From Apostichopus japonicus (lineage: Eukaryota > Echinodermata > Holothuroidea > Aspidochirotida > Stichopodidae): 64,000 bases of DNA. Positions 23,270 to 32,570 of the stretch are shown in pieces. The stretch lies in the NCBI RefSeq assembly GCF_037975245.1, contig NC_092562.1:30020054-30084053 (forward strand), read 5' to 3'. The translations under genes were made by a program, and so were the position numbers. Positions within the stretch are counted from its first letter, which is position 1. Each line of letters starts with the position of its first letter. The notes below the pieces were generated by a model. The model was given only the letters and a program-made list of their open reading frames with translations, had not been told where the DNA came from and did no database searches.

Positions 23270-25134
23270 ATGGAAAACTGCCAATCTTGTAAGCAGTTCC
23301 GTCTGTTCAAAGCATGGGACAAACACGATTTTTGCACAAAGTGTCGCCCATGTGGGAGCAAACAGACCTGCTCCATTTGCCAGGACCCAGGAACGCTGGG
23401 ATTTGATCGGTACCTGGCTGGCGGATAAAGCCGCGGAGAAAAGAAAGAAGGCGGCTTCCTCAAAGCAGGGGAAGAAGAAACCGCCGGCGAAGGAACCCCA
23501 GGCGGCCATTCGAGATGGCATAAGCCCTAAACATGGGGGAACGGAGGGCGTCATACGAGATGGCTCAAACCCTCCTCAAGAACGGGTATCCATACGAGAT
23601 GGAGCTAATTCCCGTGCGGCGTCAGCTCAGCCACCGCCGCGGCCCCAAGAGGGTCCGTCCACATCAGGCCACATGGAGTCCAGAAGCCCCCGAAGACAAG
23701 CGGTGGCAGACTTATTTACTTCTACTCCGGGGTCATGGGACCACAACCGGAGAGATTTCTTGGGGTTCTCCCCGGAGAGTACGGAACGGCGCCAAAGCCG
23801 AAGTAGAAGCCGTACCCACAGCCGTAGCCGCGGTAAGAGCCGGGAAAGACACCGGCGACCTCGACGCAGGTCGAGGTCTGGCTCCTCGCCCTCGTCCTCG
23901 AGTGGACATTCTTCTGGGCGACACAGGGCCAAGAAACGCAAGAGGAGACAGTCCCCAGACTCGGGGCAGGCTCTCCTTTCCCAGGTTAAAGACCTCCTGG
24001 GACAATTGTTACAAAAGCCGAGTCAACAGGACCCGGAACAACAGGGGGCTCCGTCCATTCCACCACAACCGGCGCTACCGCCAGCACCGGTTACGGACGA
24101 TCACGCCCCTGAGGAGTCCCAGGTGGATCCCTGGGGCGACGTCTCCTCCAGAACTGATGCAGCTAGTGCCTGCCTCCTCAGTGGAGATTCCGAGGCGGAT
24201 GATGAAGAACCCCTACGGGGTACAGAAATTTCAGCGGAAGCCTTTGAGAAGGCGACGGCAGTACTCCGCATAGTCCTCAGCTTCGAGGAAAGGGTGGATG
24301 GGCGTGTCCACGAGGGGCCGGCATCCAAACTCATATTGAACGCTGCCGCCCAAAAGCCTCGAGCCTCCATCCCGGTGGATGTGGAATGTAGAGAGCCGTT
24401 CGAGGCGGTGGCACAGGCGAAACGCTGGACAGCCTTCCAGCGATCAGCCCATCGCACTTTCCACTTGGGCGACGAAGACTGGGAAAGTCTTTTTACACCC
24501 CCCACATCCCGCCTCAAGTGAAGGAGAGACTTCGGTCGGCGGGTGCCTTAGACGGCAAAGACAAGTTCAGCTAGAAGGGTGCACAGACCCTAGAATCCTC
24601 CCTGTTTGACGTAGATAGGGCCTCCCGCGCAGGGATGAAGTACTTGTCAGCCTTATTGCTTTCGCCGAGCTATTGAACAGATCGTTCCAACAGGCCCAGG
24701 CATCGGGTATCTCCCGCAAAGATACCGCCGCCATCATTGCCCTCCTGGGACCCGTTTCCAGGATGGTATTAGACCAGTTCGCCCACGTCTCGGTTAAGGC
24801 CACCTTGACACGTCGGGACCTGGTTTTGAACTCCCTGAATTGGTCGTCCAGATCCACGGCGGACGGGTTCCGCAACTTACCAATCCTGGGCAGTGACCTC
24901 TTCAGCGGCAACTTCGATGAGAAACTCTGGGAGGAGGCAGAGAGAATGAAATCTCTGAGGGAGGCGGACGAACTCATGTCCCGCTCGGCCTCATCCTCGC
25001 GCCCACGTTATGACTCACGACAAGGTAGCCGCTTTAAGCAACCAAGATCCAGCTACAGTCAGAGTCGGGGCGCCCCGCGAACACAGCAACAATCTGCTCC
25101 TTCGCGGCCCGAACACAGGCCTTACCGCCCGTAA
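23270..25134 (+). pseudogene. DIRS ORF1, gag-like, with frameshifts
   Basis: The start at 23270 opens a short cysteine-rich zinc-ribbon-like segment (MENCQSCKQF, then FCTKCRPCG and CSICQDP). After a frameshift near 23390 the frame 23352-24521 continues with a basic, Arg/Ser-rich region ('RSRSRTHSRSRGKSRERHRR') and acidic/proline stretches. A further shift near 24500, an in-frame TAG near 24571 and another shift near 24650 lead to the conserved gag C-terminus at 24673-25134 ('MKYLSALI', 'LLNRSFQQAQASGISRKD'). The protein would be about 600 residues and form the element's particle. At least three frameshifts and a stop show that this copy is not functional. Confidence 0.75.
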
Positions 25135-26818
25135 TACCGCGGAAGCCGCAGGCGTGGTAAACGGCCCTAGGGATGCCCACCCCACCGTAACGCCCAAGGC
25201 CAAGGTGGGGGGGCGACTAAGAGTTTTTGGGGCTCACTGGGAGGAAATCGACCCAGGAGCCTGGGTACTGGACATGGTAAAAGGGGGCTACAAGATAGAG
25301 TTCTCGTCTACCCCACCCCAATATGGCCTCTTATCAACCACGCCAGTACCCGAGATACCGGAAAAGCGGGCCGCCCTCGAGGACGAGATCAACAGTCTCC
25401 TCAAAAAAGGCGCCAATACGCGGGTCACCGCCGCAAACGCGGACGGCCCCCTCTTCCGGTCCTCGTTCTTCCTCACGCCCAAGAAGAACGGGACTTGGAG
25501 GCCCATCCTGAACCTCAGACCTCTCAACAGGAGGTTCATCCGACCGGAGAGGTTCAGGATGGAGACTCTCACATCAATCCTCCACCTGCTGCGCCCAGGG
25601 ATGTGGGCATCCTCCGTCGATCCAAAGGATGCCTACCTACATATTCCCATCCGATGCGAGGACCAGCGATTCCTCGCGTTCAGGTACAAGGCGATAGATT
25701 ACCGCTTCACAGCGCTACCATTTGGCCTCTCCACAGCACCCAGGGTTTTCACCAGGGTAACGAGGGCGGTCCTGGCTCACCTCCGTCGAAACGGGGTAAT
25801 GGTGTTCGCCTACCTAGACGATTGGTTAGTACTCGGCAACTCCCAACAAGGGGCTCTCGCCAGTACAAACGCCACCGTCTCCCTCCTGACGAGACTGGGC
25901 TGGTTAATCAACGTCGAGAAATCCAACCTCGTTCCCGCTCAATCGATCATATACTTAGGGGCCCGTCTCGACCTCGCCCGCGGCATGGTCTACCCGACGG
26001 CCAAAAGAACGGCGAGCCTAGTGGCCACGGCCAGAAAAATACTAGGCAATCGGAATATCCCAGCGCTCACGTCGCAGCGCCTGTTGGGGAAGATGGCGAG
26101 CTTCACAGACCTTCTAGACCTGTGCAGACTCAGAATGAGGCCGCTCCAGCGGCACCTCCTCAAACACTATGCCCCGGATCGATCGTCGGCGGCAACGCCA
26201 ATCCCACTTTCAACGGGGCTACGCCCGTTTCTCACGTGGTGGGCAGAGTCGGACAGGATTGCGGCAGGGCGACCTTTCCGGAACCCAGCCCCTACAACGT
26301 CGATCACGACGGATGCCTCCCTCAGCGGTTGGGGAGCGGTTTGGGGCACACACACAGTCGTCGGCGAATGGGCGGAGCCCGAGAGGGGTCTCCATATCAA
26401 TATTTTAGAGACGGAAGCGGTCCTGAGGGCCGTACATCACTGGGCAACCCACCTAACGGGCCACACTGTCATGGTCCGGTCAGACAACACCACGACCGTG
26501 GCATATATCAACCGTCAAGGGGGCACTCGATCCCTGGCTCTCCTACGCAGGACATGGGACCTGCTCGTCCTCTGCGACTCCCTTCGGATCGGCCTACGGG
26601 TGTCCCACCTAGCAGGGAAGGACAATATACTGGCAGACGCACTGTCCAGGGGGTATCTAGACAATGGGAATGGGAGCTCTCCCGAACGTGGTCCGACCAC
26701 GTATTTCACCTGTTCGGCAGGCCGTCGGTCGACATGTTTGCGACGGCCAAGAACGCCAAACTCCCGACGTTCTGCTCCAGATACCACGACCCACAGGCCT
26801 GGAAGACCGACGCCCTAG
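25010..26818 (+). CDS. DIRS reverse transcriptase / RNase H
   Basis: 602 codons, overlapping the end of ORF1 in another frame. RT motifs: 'TPKKNGTWRPILNLRPLN' (about residue 152), 'SVDPKDAYLHIPI', 'LPFGLSTAPRVFT', and catalytic 'FAYLDDWLV' (YLDD, about residue 268). The RNase H domain follows, with 'TDASLSGWGAVW' (about 432), 'NILETEAVL', 'VRSDNTTTVAYINRQGG' and 'KDNILADALSRG', so all four acidic residues are present. After about 26650 the family-typical continuation ('VFHLFGRPSVDMFAT' to 'LLIAPCWPNQAWFP') is in the +2 frame, up to about 27110, indicating one frameshift. The first ~60 codons overlap gag and may be non-genuine. Confidence 0.9.
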   Translation: MTHDKVAALSNQDPATVRVGAPREHSNNLLLRGPNTGLTARNTAEAAGVVNGPRDAHPTVTPKAKVGGRLRVFGAHWEEIDPGAWVLDMVKGGYKIEFSSTPPQYGLLSTTPVPEIPEKRAALEDEINSLLKKGANTRVTAANADGPLFRSSFFLTPKKNGTWRPILNLRPLNRRFIRPERFRMETLTSILHLLRPGMWASSVDPKDAYLHIPIRCEDQRFLAFRYKAIDYRFTALPFGLSTAPRVFTRVTRAVLAHLRRNGVMVFAYLDDWLVLGNSQQGALASTNATVSLLTRLGWLINVEKSNLVPAQSIIYLGARLDLARGMVYPTAKRTASLVATARKILGNRNIPALTSQRLLGKMASFTDLLDLCRLRMRPLQRHLLKHYAPDRSSAATPIPLSTGLRPFLTWWAESDRIAAGRPFRNPAPTTSITTDASLSGWGAVWGTHTVVGEWAEPERGLHINILETEAVLRAVHHWATHLTGHTVMVRSDNTTTVAYINRQGGTRSLALLRRTWDLLVLCDSLRIGLRVSHLAGKDNILADALSRGYLDNGNGSSPERGPTTYFTCSAGRRSTCLRRPRTPNSRRSAPDTTTHRPGRPTP

Positions 26819-28121
26819 TGGTCTCATGGGTGGGCCTCTCCATGTACGCCTTTCCCCCACTGGGATTACTCCGCAGAGTTCTCACGATGCTTCGGGACGT
26901 GGAAGCGGACATGCTTTTGATCGCACCTTGCTGGCCCAATCAAGCATGGTTCCCACTCATCATCGAGATGCTGGTGGACCTACCATACAAATTCCCACCG
27001 GCCGCCAAGCTCCTCTCCCAACGGAGCGGCCAAATAACCCACCTCGACATCACGAGCCTCCATCTAGCTGCGTGGAAACTCTCCGGCTCTCGCTCCAGAC
27101 AGCGGGGTTTCCACCGGAGGTTGCAGACATTGCAGTGGATGCCCGCCGGCAGTCAACGGTTAAAACATACGATTCTAGACTGCACCGATACTATGTTTGG
27201 GCTGTTGATCCCGTGGAGGCCTCAGTAGACCAGGTGGCGGCCTTCCTACTCGAACTCTTCCGAGAAGGGAAGCAAATAAGTACAATTAGAAATTACCGCT
27301 CCGCAATAGCGGCAGTCCACAGCGGATTCTCGGATGGCTCCTCAGTAGGAACCAACCCGGTCCTCCGCCAGGTCTTAAGGGGCATGTTCCACAGACGCCC
27401 CCCCAGGCGCCGCCTGGCCCCATCATGGGCCCTCCACGAGGTCCTGACGACCCTCACGGGCTCTCCGTACGAGCCGCTACACAATGCTCTGTTGGACAAG
27501 CTAACACACGAAACTCTGTTTCTGATCGCGGCCGCCTCTGCCAGGCGCAGAAGCTGCCTCCACACGCTCACCCTCCAACGGGGGTTCACAAGGTTTGAAC
27601 CAGGAGGAGTCAGATTACTACCTGACCCTCACTTTCTCCCAAAGAACCAATCAGTAACCTTTACCCCGAACGAGATCTTCCTACCGAGTCTGTCACAAGC
27701 CTCGTCAATCGCGGAAGACAAGCGCTGGTGCCCTGTCCAAGCCCTTAAGTGGTTCATAGAGAGGACCAAACAGCTACGTACCTCGGACAGGCTCTTCATT
27801 TTACCGAGGTCGCCTTACACCCCGGCCTCAAAGGACACCATTTCACGGTGGATGGCCGACTTAATACGTGCCCACACCCAGCCTGGGGAACCCGTCCGGG
27901 CGCATGACGTCCGAGGCCACGCCACGTCCAGGGCGTGGTTCCGGGGGGTTCCCCTGGAAGATATTATGAAGGCGGCGGCCTGGAAGACCCCGTCTTCCTT
28001 TGTCGCCTGCTATCTCACAAACACCCCTGCCACGGAAGGGGATTTTGCCCGAGCGGCCCTAGGTCCGCCGCCCGCGAGATCCTCGACCCACCGCCAGGGC
28101 TCCTGTGTCACAAATGCATAG
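26664..28121 (+). CDS. DIRS tyrosine recombinase
   Basis: The recognisable protein begins at about 27070 ('LRLSLQTAGFPPEVADIAVD'); upstream codons overlap the RT ORF tail and are doubtful. The N-terminal SAM-like core-binding part contains 'STVKTYDSRLHRYYVW' and 'ISTIRNYRSAIAAVHSGF'. The catalytic part shows the Arg of 'AAASARRRSCLHTL' (about 27545), the His and Arg of 'AHDVRGHATS' (about 27904) and the nucleophilic Tyr in 'PSSFVACYL' (about 28010). The four catalytic residues R, H, R and Y are intact. It integrates the circular DNA copy without duplicating the target. The open frame is uninterrupted, unlike ORF1. Confidence 0.92.
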   Translation: MGMGALPNVVRPRISPVRQAVGRHVCDGQERQTPDVLLQIPRPTGLEDRRPSGLMGGPLHVRLSPTGITPQSSHDASGRGSGHAFDRTLLAQSSMVPTHHRDAGGPTIQIPTGRQAPLPTERPNNPPRHHEPPSSCVETLRLSLQTAGFPPEVADIAVDARRQSTVKTYDSRLHRYYVWAVDPVEASVDQVAAFLLELFREGKQISTIRNYRSAIAAVHSGFSDGSSVGTNPVLRQVLRGMFHRRPPRRRLAPSWALHEVLTTLTGSPYEPLHNALLDKLTHETLFLIAAASARRRSCLHTLTLQRGFTRFEPGGVRLLPDPHFLPKNQSVTFTPNEIFLPSLSQASSIAEDKRWCPVQALKWFIERTKQLRTSDRLFILPRSPYTPASKDTISRWMADLIRAHTQPGEPVRAHDVRGHATSRAWFRGVPLEDIMKAAAWKTPSSFVACYLTNTPATEGDFARAALGPPPARSSTHRQGSCVTNA

Positions 28122-28211
28122 GTTATATGAGGTGAGGGAGTACGCGCTGTGAATTCCCCAAACCTTTACCGGTTTGTGAATTAACGAGCGACATACTCAC
28201 CTCATATAACA
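28116..28211. repeat. DIRS internal complementary region
   Basis: 28116-28155 is the reverse complement of the element's left end (22531-22572) with one mismatch. 28151-28211 is the reverse complement of the right end (about 28617-28678) with few mismatches. The two halves overlap at the terminal trinucleotide ATT/AAT. The region sits just after the recombinase stop. In the DIRS model it templates joining of the two termini during circle formation. Confidence 0.92.
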
Positions 28212-28537
28212 TCCCGACCCGCCTCCCCACTATGGGGGACCTCGCGGACGGAACCATACAACCATGTCGGATACCCTCCTCGGATACTAGGGGAACTGGC
28301 CACACAGATATGACCATGTGACGGCCTTTCCCCCCAGGAATTTTCGAGGGATGTCGTGGGGGTCCCGCCTACACCCACCGACGACCCACTCTGGACCCAC
28401 TCGGGACCCACCTGTCACCCACCACAGCCCACCTAGGGCCTCTTCAGGTGAGAATGTTTTTGGTTGTATCCTCGGGGTTTCCGCCCCTTGGTCGGTCCTC
28501 TCCCCCTTCTCCGTCCGGTGCCGCACCAGTGCGGCCT

Positions 28538-28678
28538 GGAAATTACGGAAGGGAGATGGCCACACTCACATACAGACAAATTGCCAGATGCTAGAGCGAG
28601 GTTAATACGGTAATGCATAGGTTATATGAGGTGAGTACGTCGCTCGTTAATTCACAAACCGGTTAAGGTTTGGGGATT
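28538..28678 (+). repeat. DIRS right inverted terminal repeat and right end
   Basis: aattacggaagggagatggc through 'gctagagcgaggttaatacg' and 'ggttatatgaggtgagtacg' mirrors the left terminus. The last ~45 bases (to ggggatt at 28678) are not shared with the left end but are complementary to the internal region. 28212-28537, between the internal region and this repeat, is GC-rich untranslated element sequence without a recognised motif. Confidence 0.88.
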
Positions 28679-29306
28679 CTTATTCATTGCTATTTCTATG
28701 AAAATGCTTTCTATCGCCTCATTGAATAAAAGATATGTCAGTCCTTTTTACAAACGTATAATTATTCGATATAAAAAGACCAACAGCACCACCTCTCTTG
28801 CTATCCCTGTGACTTTCTATAAAAGTATATTGATCTATTTGTAACAAAGGTGATATTTGGTCACTTAACCACGCCTCACTGAAGCCAATTATTGAGAACT
28901 CATGATTAAGAAGGGAAAGAAAGTCAATTATTGAGTTGAAGTTTTTGTTTCTAGCTACGACTGTTTGCATGAAACAGAGAGAATACATGAGGTTTACCAG
29001 TGAGTTGATTGAAGGAACCAATGTCAAAGTAGCGACAAAGACCTACAGGAACTTGTGAGTTTAGGTTTTGTGAGTCATAAAAATCAATAATCATGAACTG
29101 CGGACTTGGTCCATGTAGTGCCGCCAAAAAATCATTGGATTTGAAAGATTTTGAAAGGGCAAAGCAGAGTCACAAGAATCACAAATCCAAGAATTACACC
29201 TATTACTGATACACCACGTATGCCGAAAAGTACCACAATTTTCACATTTAACCTTATTATACGTTTCACTTATGATAAGATTACAATTTTCACAAACTAA
29301 CATCAC
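28679..29306 (-). pseudogene. CR1-like LINE ORF2 start: PHD-like finger and endonuclease
   Basis: The start at 29306 gives a 71-residue frame with CENC...CENC...HTWC...CDSC, the spacing of a PHD-like zinc finger (C4-H-C3 order). After a frameshift the endonuclease N-terminus is readable: 'HVFSLFHANSRS' then 'NHEFSIIGFSEAWLSDQI' (the catalytic SE-W-L motif) and 'SKRGGAVGLFISNNY'. A further shift near 28722 leads to 'NEAIESIFIEIAMNK' running into the DIRS right end. The rest of the endonuclease is absent on both sides of the DIRS insertion. Confidence 0.8.
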
Positions 29307-29419
29307 CTGTTTTCGATCAGAGTGATAAAAAAGGAAGACAGAATGTACAAAAATATGTAAATGTATACATCCTTTGGAGTAATTATTGATTTACAGTGTC
29401 ATTTTCCGGTGCCAAAGAG

Positions 29420-30142
29420 CTAGAGACGCTTCAAGTCATTCAGCCCCCAGATTCGTTTCGTAAACTCGGTGTTGTTCTTGCTTACCAGTGCGATGACTTT
29501 CCCATCGTGTGACCAAGCTGCTTTGACCAGGGTGGTGTTTTTCTCCGCCTGTCGTAGCTCTTGGTTTGCCTTCCTTAGGTCCTCCTGTATTACGAGGCGG
29601 GTGCCCTTCAATTTCCGCCTGTTCTTTATGCATAGTTCTCTGGTTTTGTAGTTCTGGAATTTGACGATTATTGCCCTGGGTTTACCCGGCTCTTTCTTAC
29701 CGATCCGATGCGACCTATCAATGTCTGTTGGATTCAGGTTGAGTCCCAGATGCTGTGATGCGATCGAGGTCCATCATGATGACGTCAGTATTTTCGTTCG
29801 GCTTCTCCTCCACACCAAACACACAAATGCAGTTTCTTCGGGAGTACTGTTCCAGCTGGTTCAATTGGTTGGTTGAGTTGTTGAGTTTGTCTGTCAATTC
29901 CGAGATCTCGTCCTGCATGGTTTTCAGTTCTGAAGAAGTTTTCTCGGCTTCCACTTCGAGGTCATGTATTTTGCCAGAATTTATCTCGATCTGCTTCAAA
30001 AACTTATCCAGTTTTTATCCAGAGCTCGATCAATACAAGCTTGCAGCTTTAGCTCAAAATCTTGGCTTGCGATTATTGTTGTAACCACTTGAGTGACAAT
30101 CTCTGAGATTTCCTTTTCTTTTGTGTTGGAGCGTGTAGACAT
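29420..30142 (-). pseudogene. CR1-like LINE ORF1 (coiled coil, RNA-binding)
   Basis: ATG at 30140-30142 starts MSTRSNTKEKEISEIVTQVV. After a frameshift near 30010 a coiled coil follows ('EVEAEKTSSELKTMQDEISE', 'LNNSTNQLNQLEQYSRRN') then 'CICVFGVEEKPNENTDV'. A second shift near 29740 leads to 'DIDRSHRIGKKEPGKPRAII', 'VKFQNYKTRELCIKNRRKLK' and a C-terminus ending NDLKRL. This is the ORF1p layout of LINEs: trimerising coiled coil, RRM-like and C-terminal RNA-binding domain. At least two frameshifts make it a pseudogene. 30143-30560 is probably 5' untranslated element sequence. Confidence 0.8.
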
Positions 30143-30559
30143 TGTTAGGAATCACCGGACCGATTTATGTCGATAACTGTCCCACAGGACTCTGAGCGAT
30201 GATAATTAGTCCAACGGCTTCGATTGACGACCTGTAGGATTCTGTAGTTTGGAGCTTTGGGCCGAGGTCCACTGTGCAGTAGTAGCAAAACACCGTAAGC
30301 TTAGGCTATGTTAGGATAACACTTTCACTTCACCATTCGTAGAGCGAAATCTCTGACGCAGTTCTGCAGCTCAAAACAGCCAGAAAATGATCGGATTTTC
30401 AGTTACGTCTTCCAAAGGCTCTATATAAGGGAGGATTCACATGATTTACCTTCCTCTTGATTGTGAGCTGATCCGATGAAAATTAGCGAAAACTTGCGAG
30501 TCTTGTCGTTTATCTCGATAGCGAGTCTTGTGTATTTTAAGGATGACTGTAGGCACAAA

Positions 30560-32570
30560 CGAATGTTATTGTTTTAGACCATTATAATACACAGCTGCTA
30601 ACAGATTGATGTCAGTATTTACTTTTTTATTTGTCAGAGATGACCTTTCAAACAGGCTCAAAACACATATCAGGTCAGTTCCTGTGATGCTCAATAGGAA
30701 AACATAATGACTTTCATGTCTTAGAATAATATACAGTATTTAATCCTGAATAATATACAGTATTTAATCCTCTCTTTGTCCCTCCACTGTTTATCTCCTA
30801 CCTCTCCTCTTCCCCTGTTGGTTTCTTTCTTCTCTCCATCCCTTGTCTACTTATCCCCTTACAACTACCTCTTTGAGTTCACCATGCTCATTAACCTGTC
30901 TGTATTCTGTGCGTGTTTTTGTCAACTTGTCATTTAGCCTCTAAAGAAGATCCTGCTAGGATGGAAACATCAGGCCAATTTACCTTTACACATTCTCTAA
31001 CACTGGCTCTCTAGTGGATAAGCAGTTTGCTAAGGGGCCATTGCCAATTCTAATCGCCGTCATGACGGCTTGTGAGCGTCTATTGTCTATTCATTGAAAT
31101 CAGCAAAGCATGACCACAGCTCCACTGCCTCTCTCTCAGTAATATGCAGAGTGGGCGGAGCTTGAGTCTGCTTCCAGGTTTAGAGTGCTTCCACGGGCAG
31201 CAGTGGTTGCTAGCTTCCTTTGTTAGCATTACAATAGGCCTTGCTGATTTAGACTTTTGGATATCGATTGAGTACACTCTTTTAAGAACAGCGTTAAGAT
31301 AAACTTTTCCGACAAACCTCAACCGTACGTTTATGCACCATTATGGATGGAACCATTCAGAATTGAATAGTGTAGGCCTAGTCGTATCAATGTTATGGTT
31401 ACAGAGGAGTCTTGGCCTAGGCTTCAGAATCGTAGATCGTTGCAACTACATTTACCTCCATGCATTTAACCCCCACGCCAGAGGTTATAAAATCTTTCTA
31501 TTTCTCACTTCATATTTCAAATTTATATATGCGAATTTGAAACAAAAATCACCAATAAGTAAAACAACATCACAATTCTTTATCCAGTTACAGCTTACCC
31601 TGCAGTAATCATTGACTCATTGTTTTTCTGTGAACGTTACTTTTGTAGTGCAAATGCATACTGATAGTGTATAATAGGTTACTATATTTAGATGTGCACA
31701 AAACATGGTTAGGCCAGATTCACATTTTCGTAACGATCAATATTTACGTGCAAATGTTTATGAACTCGAGCCATCTTTCTTTTCTTTTTGTGTTGAGGTA
31801 AATCATGTGAAAGCTAATTCTGGCCTTTTGATAGCGTAAATGAGAGGATAAATATATTATTTTAAAGATCGGCAGCTATGCAGTGAGTCTTTTCGACACA
31901 TGCATATATCATCTAAGCACGCACACACGCTATTTTCAACCGGGGCTTTCCCGACGATACGGCCAACGTTTACTGCCTTGGAAAAAGTCAATGCACTGGG
32001 CAGGGAAATTATTGTTCGTAACTGAAGAGCAATATTTTGAGTGGTACGACTTATCGCAGGGGGTTAAGTAAAAAACACCAAGTAAAAAAAATCGTTCATA
32101 GTTTCCAAAATGAAAATAAATGAAATGGAAAACCTAAATATTATAATATTATTCTAGCAGATATGCAGACTTTGTGTGCGTACAATTGTTCCAACAACTC
32201 TGGAAAAAACTGTTTACACACTTTACCCAAAAGAAATATTTAACCCCTAGTACAAAATGGTTGGGTTGGGCTCGAGACATACTGAAAATGGTTTTGTTGG
32301 AATTCGATGTCCGCACCTGTTTTATACTGTACCATTGGACTTGACGTAGATGTAAAAACTTTTCTTGGCAAGTTGCCAACACGAAATTCCACTGCAGTGT
32401 ATTTGCTAGTAATGCATCAAAGAAGTTAGTGCTAACCCAAACGATGGTCGCGGGAAATCTTACAAGTGTATCACGTATATTTCTCTTGTTCACCATTATT
32501 TGTTGTTATTTCGGACCATTGTCTGAATAATGACGTGTAACGAAAACTCGCCAGTTATACAACAGTATGC
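30560..32570. other. Intron stretch with short repeats
   Basis: No gene recognised. A 22 bp unit containing taatatacagtatttaatcc is tandemly doubled at 30727-30770. 31011-31078 contains 'gataagcagtttgctaa' and 'ccattgccaattctaatcgc' next to the perfect palindrome gccgtcatgacggc; these two pieces recur separately at about 45955-45972 and, inverted, 43268-43306, on either side of the Penelope-like element. The rest is unassigned AT-rich sequence. Confidence 0.5.

Larger units (their letters stand above)
22531..28678 (+). mobile_element. DIRS-type retrotransposon (tyrosine recombinase)
   Basis: A 6.15 kb element with gag-like ORF, reverse transcriptase/RNase H and tyrosine recombinase in one orientation. 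Its ends are inverted: 22551-22650 is matched by the reverse complement of about 28538-28635. An internal complementary region at 28116-28211 is complementary to both outer ends, the left end (22531-22572) and the right end (28617-28678) meeting at gaattcccc. This is the diagnostic DIRS1 design that lets a circular intermediate form. The outermost bases are att on both sides. No target duplication is seen, as expected. It interrupts a CR1-like LINE on the other strand. GC content is clearly higher than in the surroundings. Confidence 0.93.

Noticed and set aside
25495-26640. 577-codon open frame overlapping the DIRS RT
   Set aside because: Before about 26650 it is the shadow of the RT/RNase H frame in GC-rich DNA (rich in Arg, Pro, Gly, Ser); only its last part carries the family sequence and is treated as a frameshifted continuation.
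31011-31078. Possible exon or RNA around the gccgtcatgacggc palindrome
   Set aside because: The sequence recurs at 43.27 kb against an element border, which fits repeat debris better than a gene.
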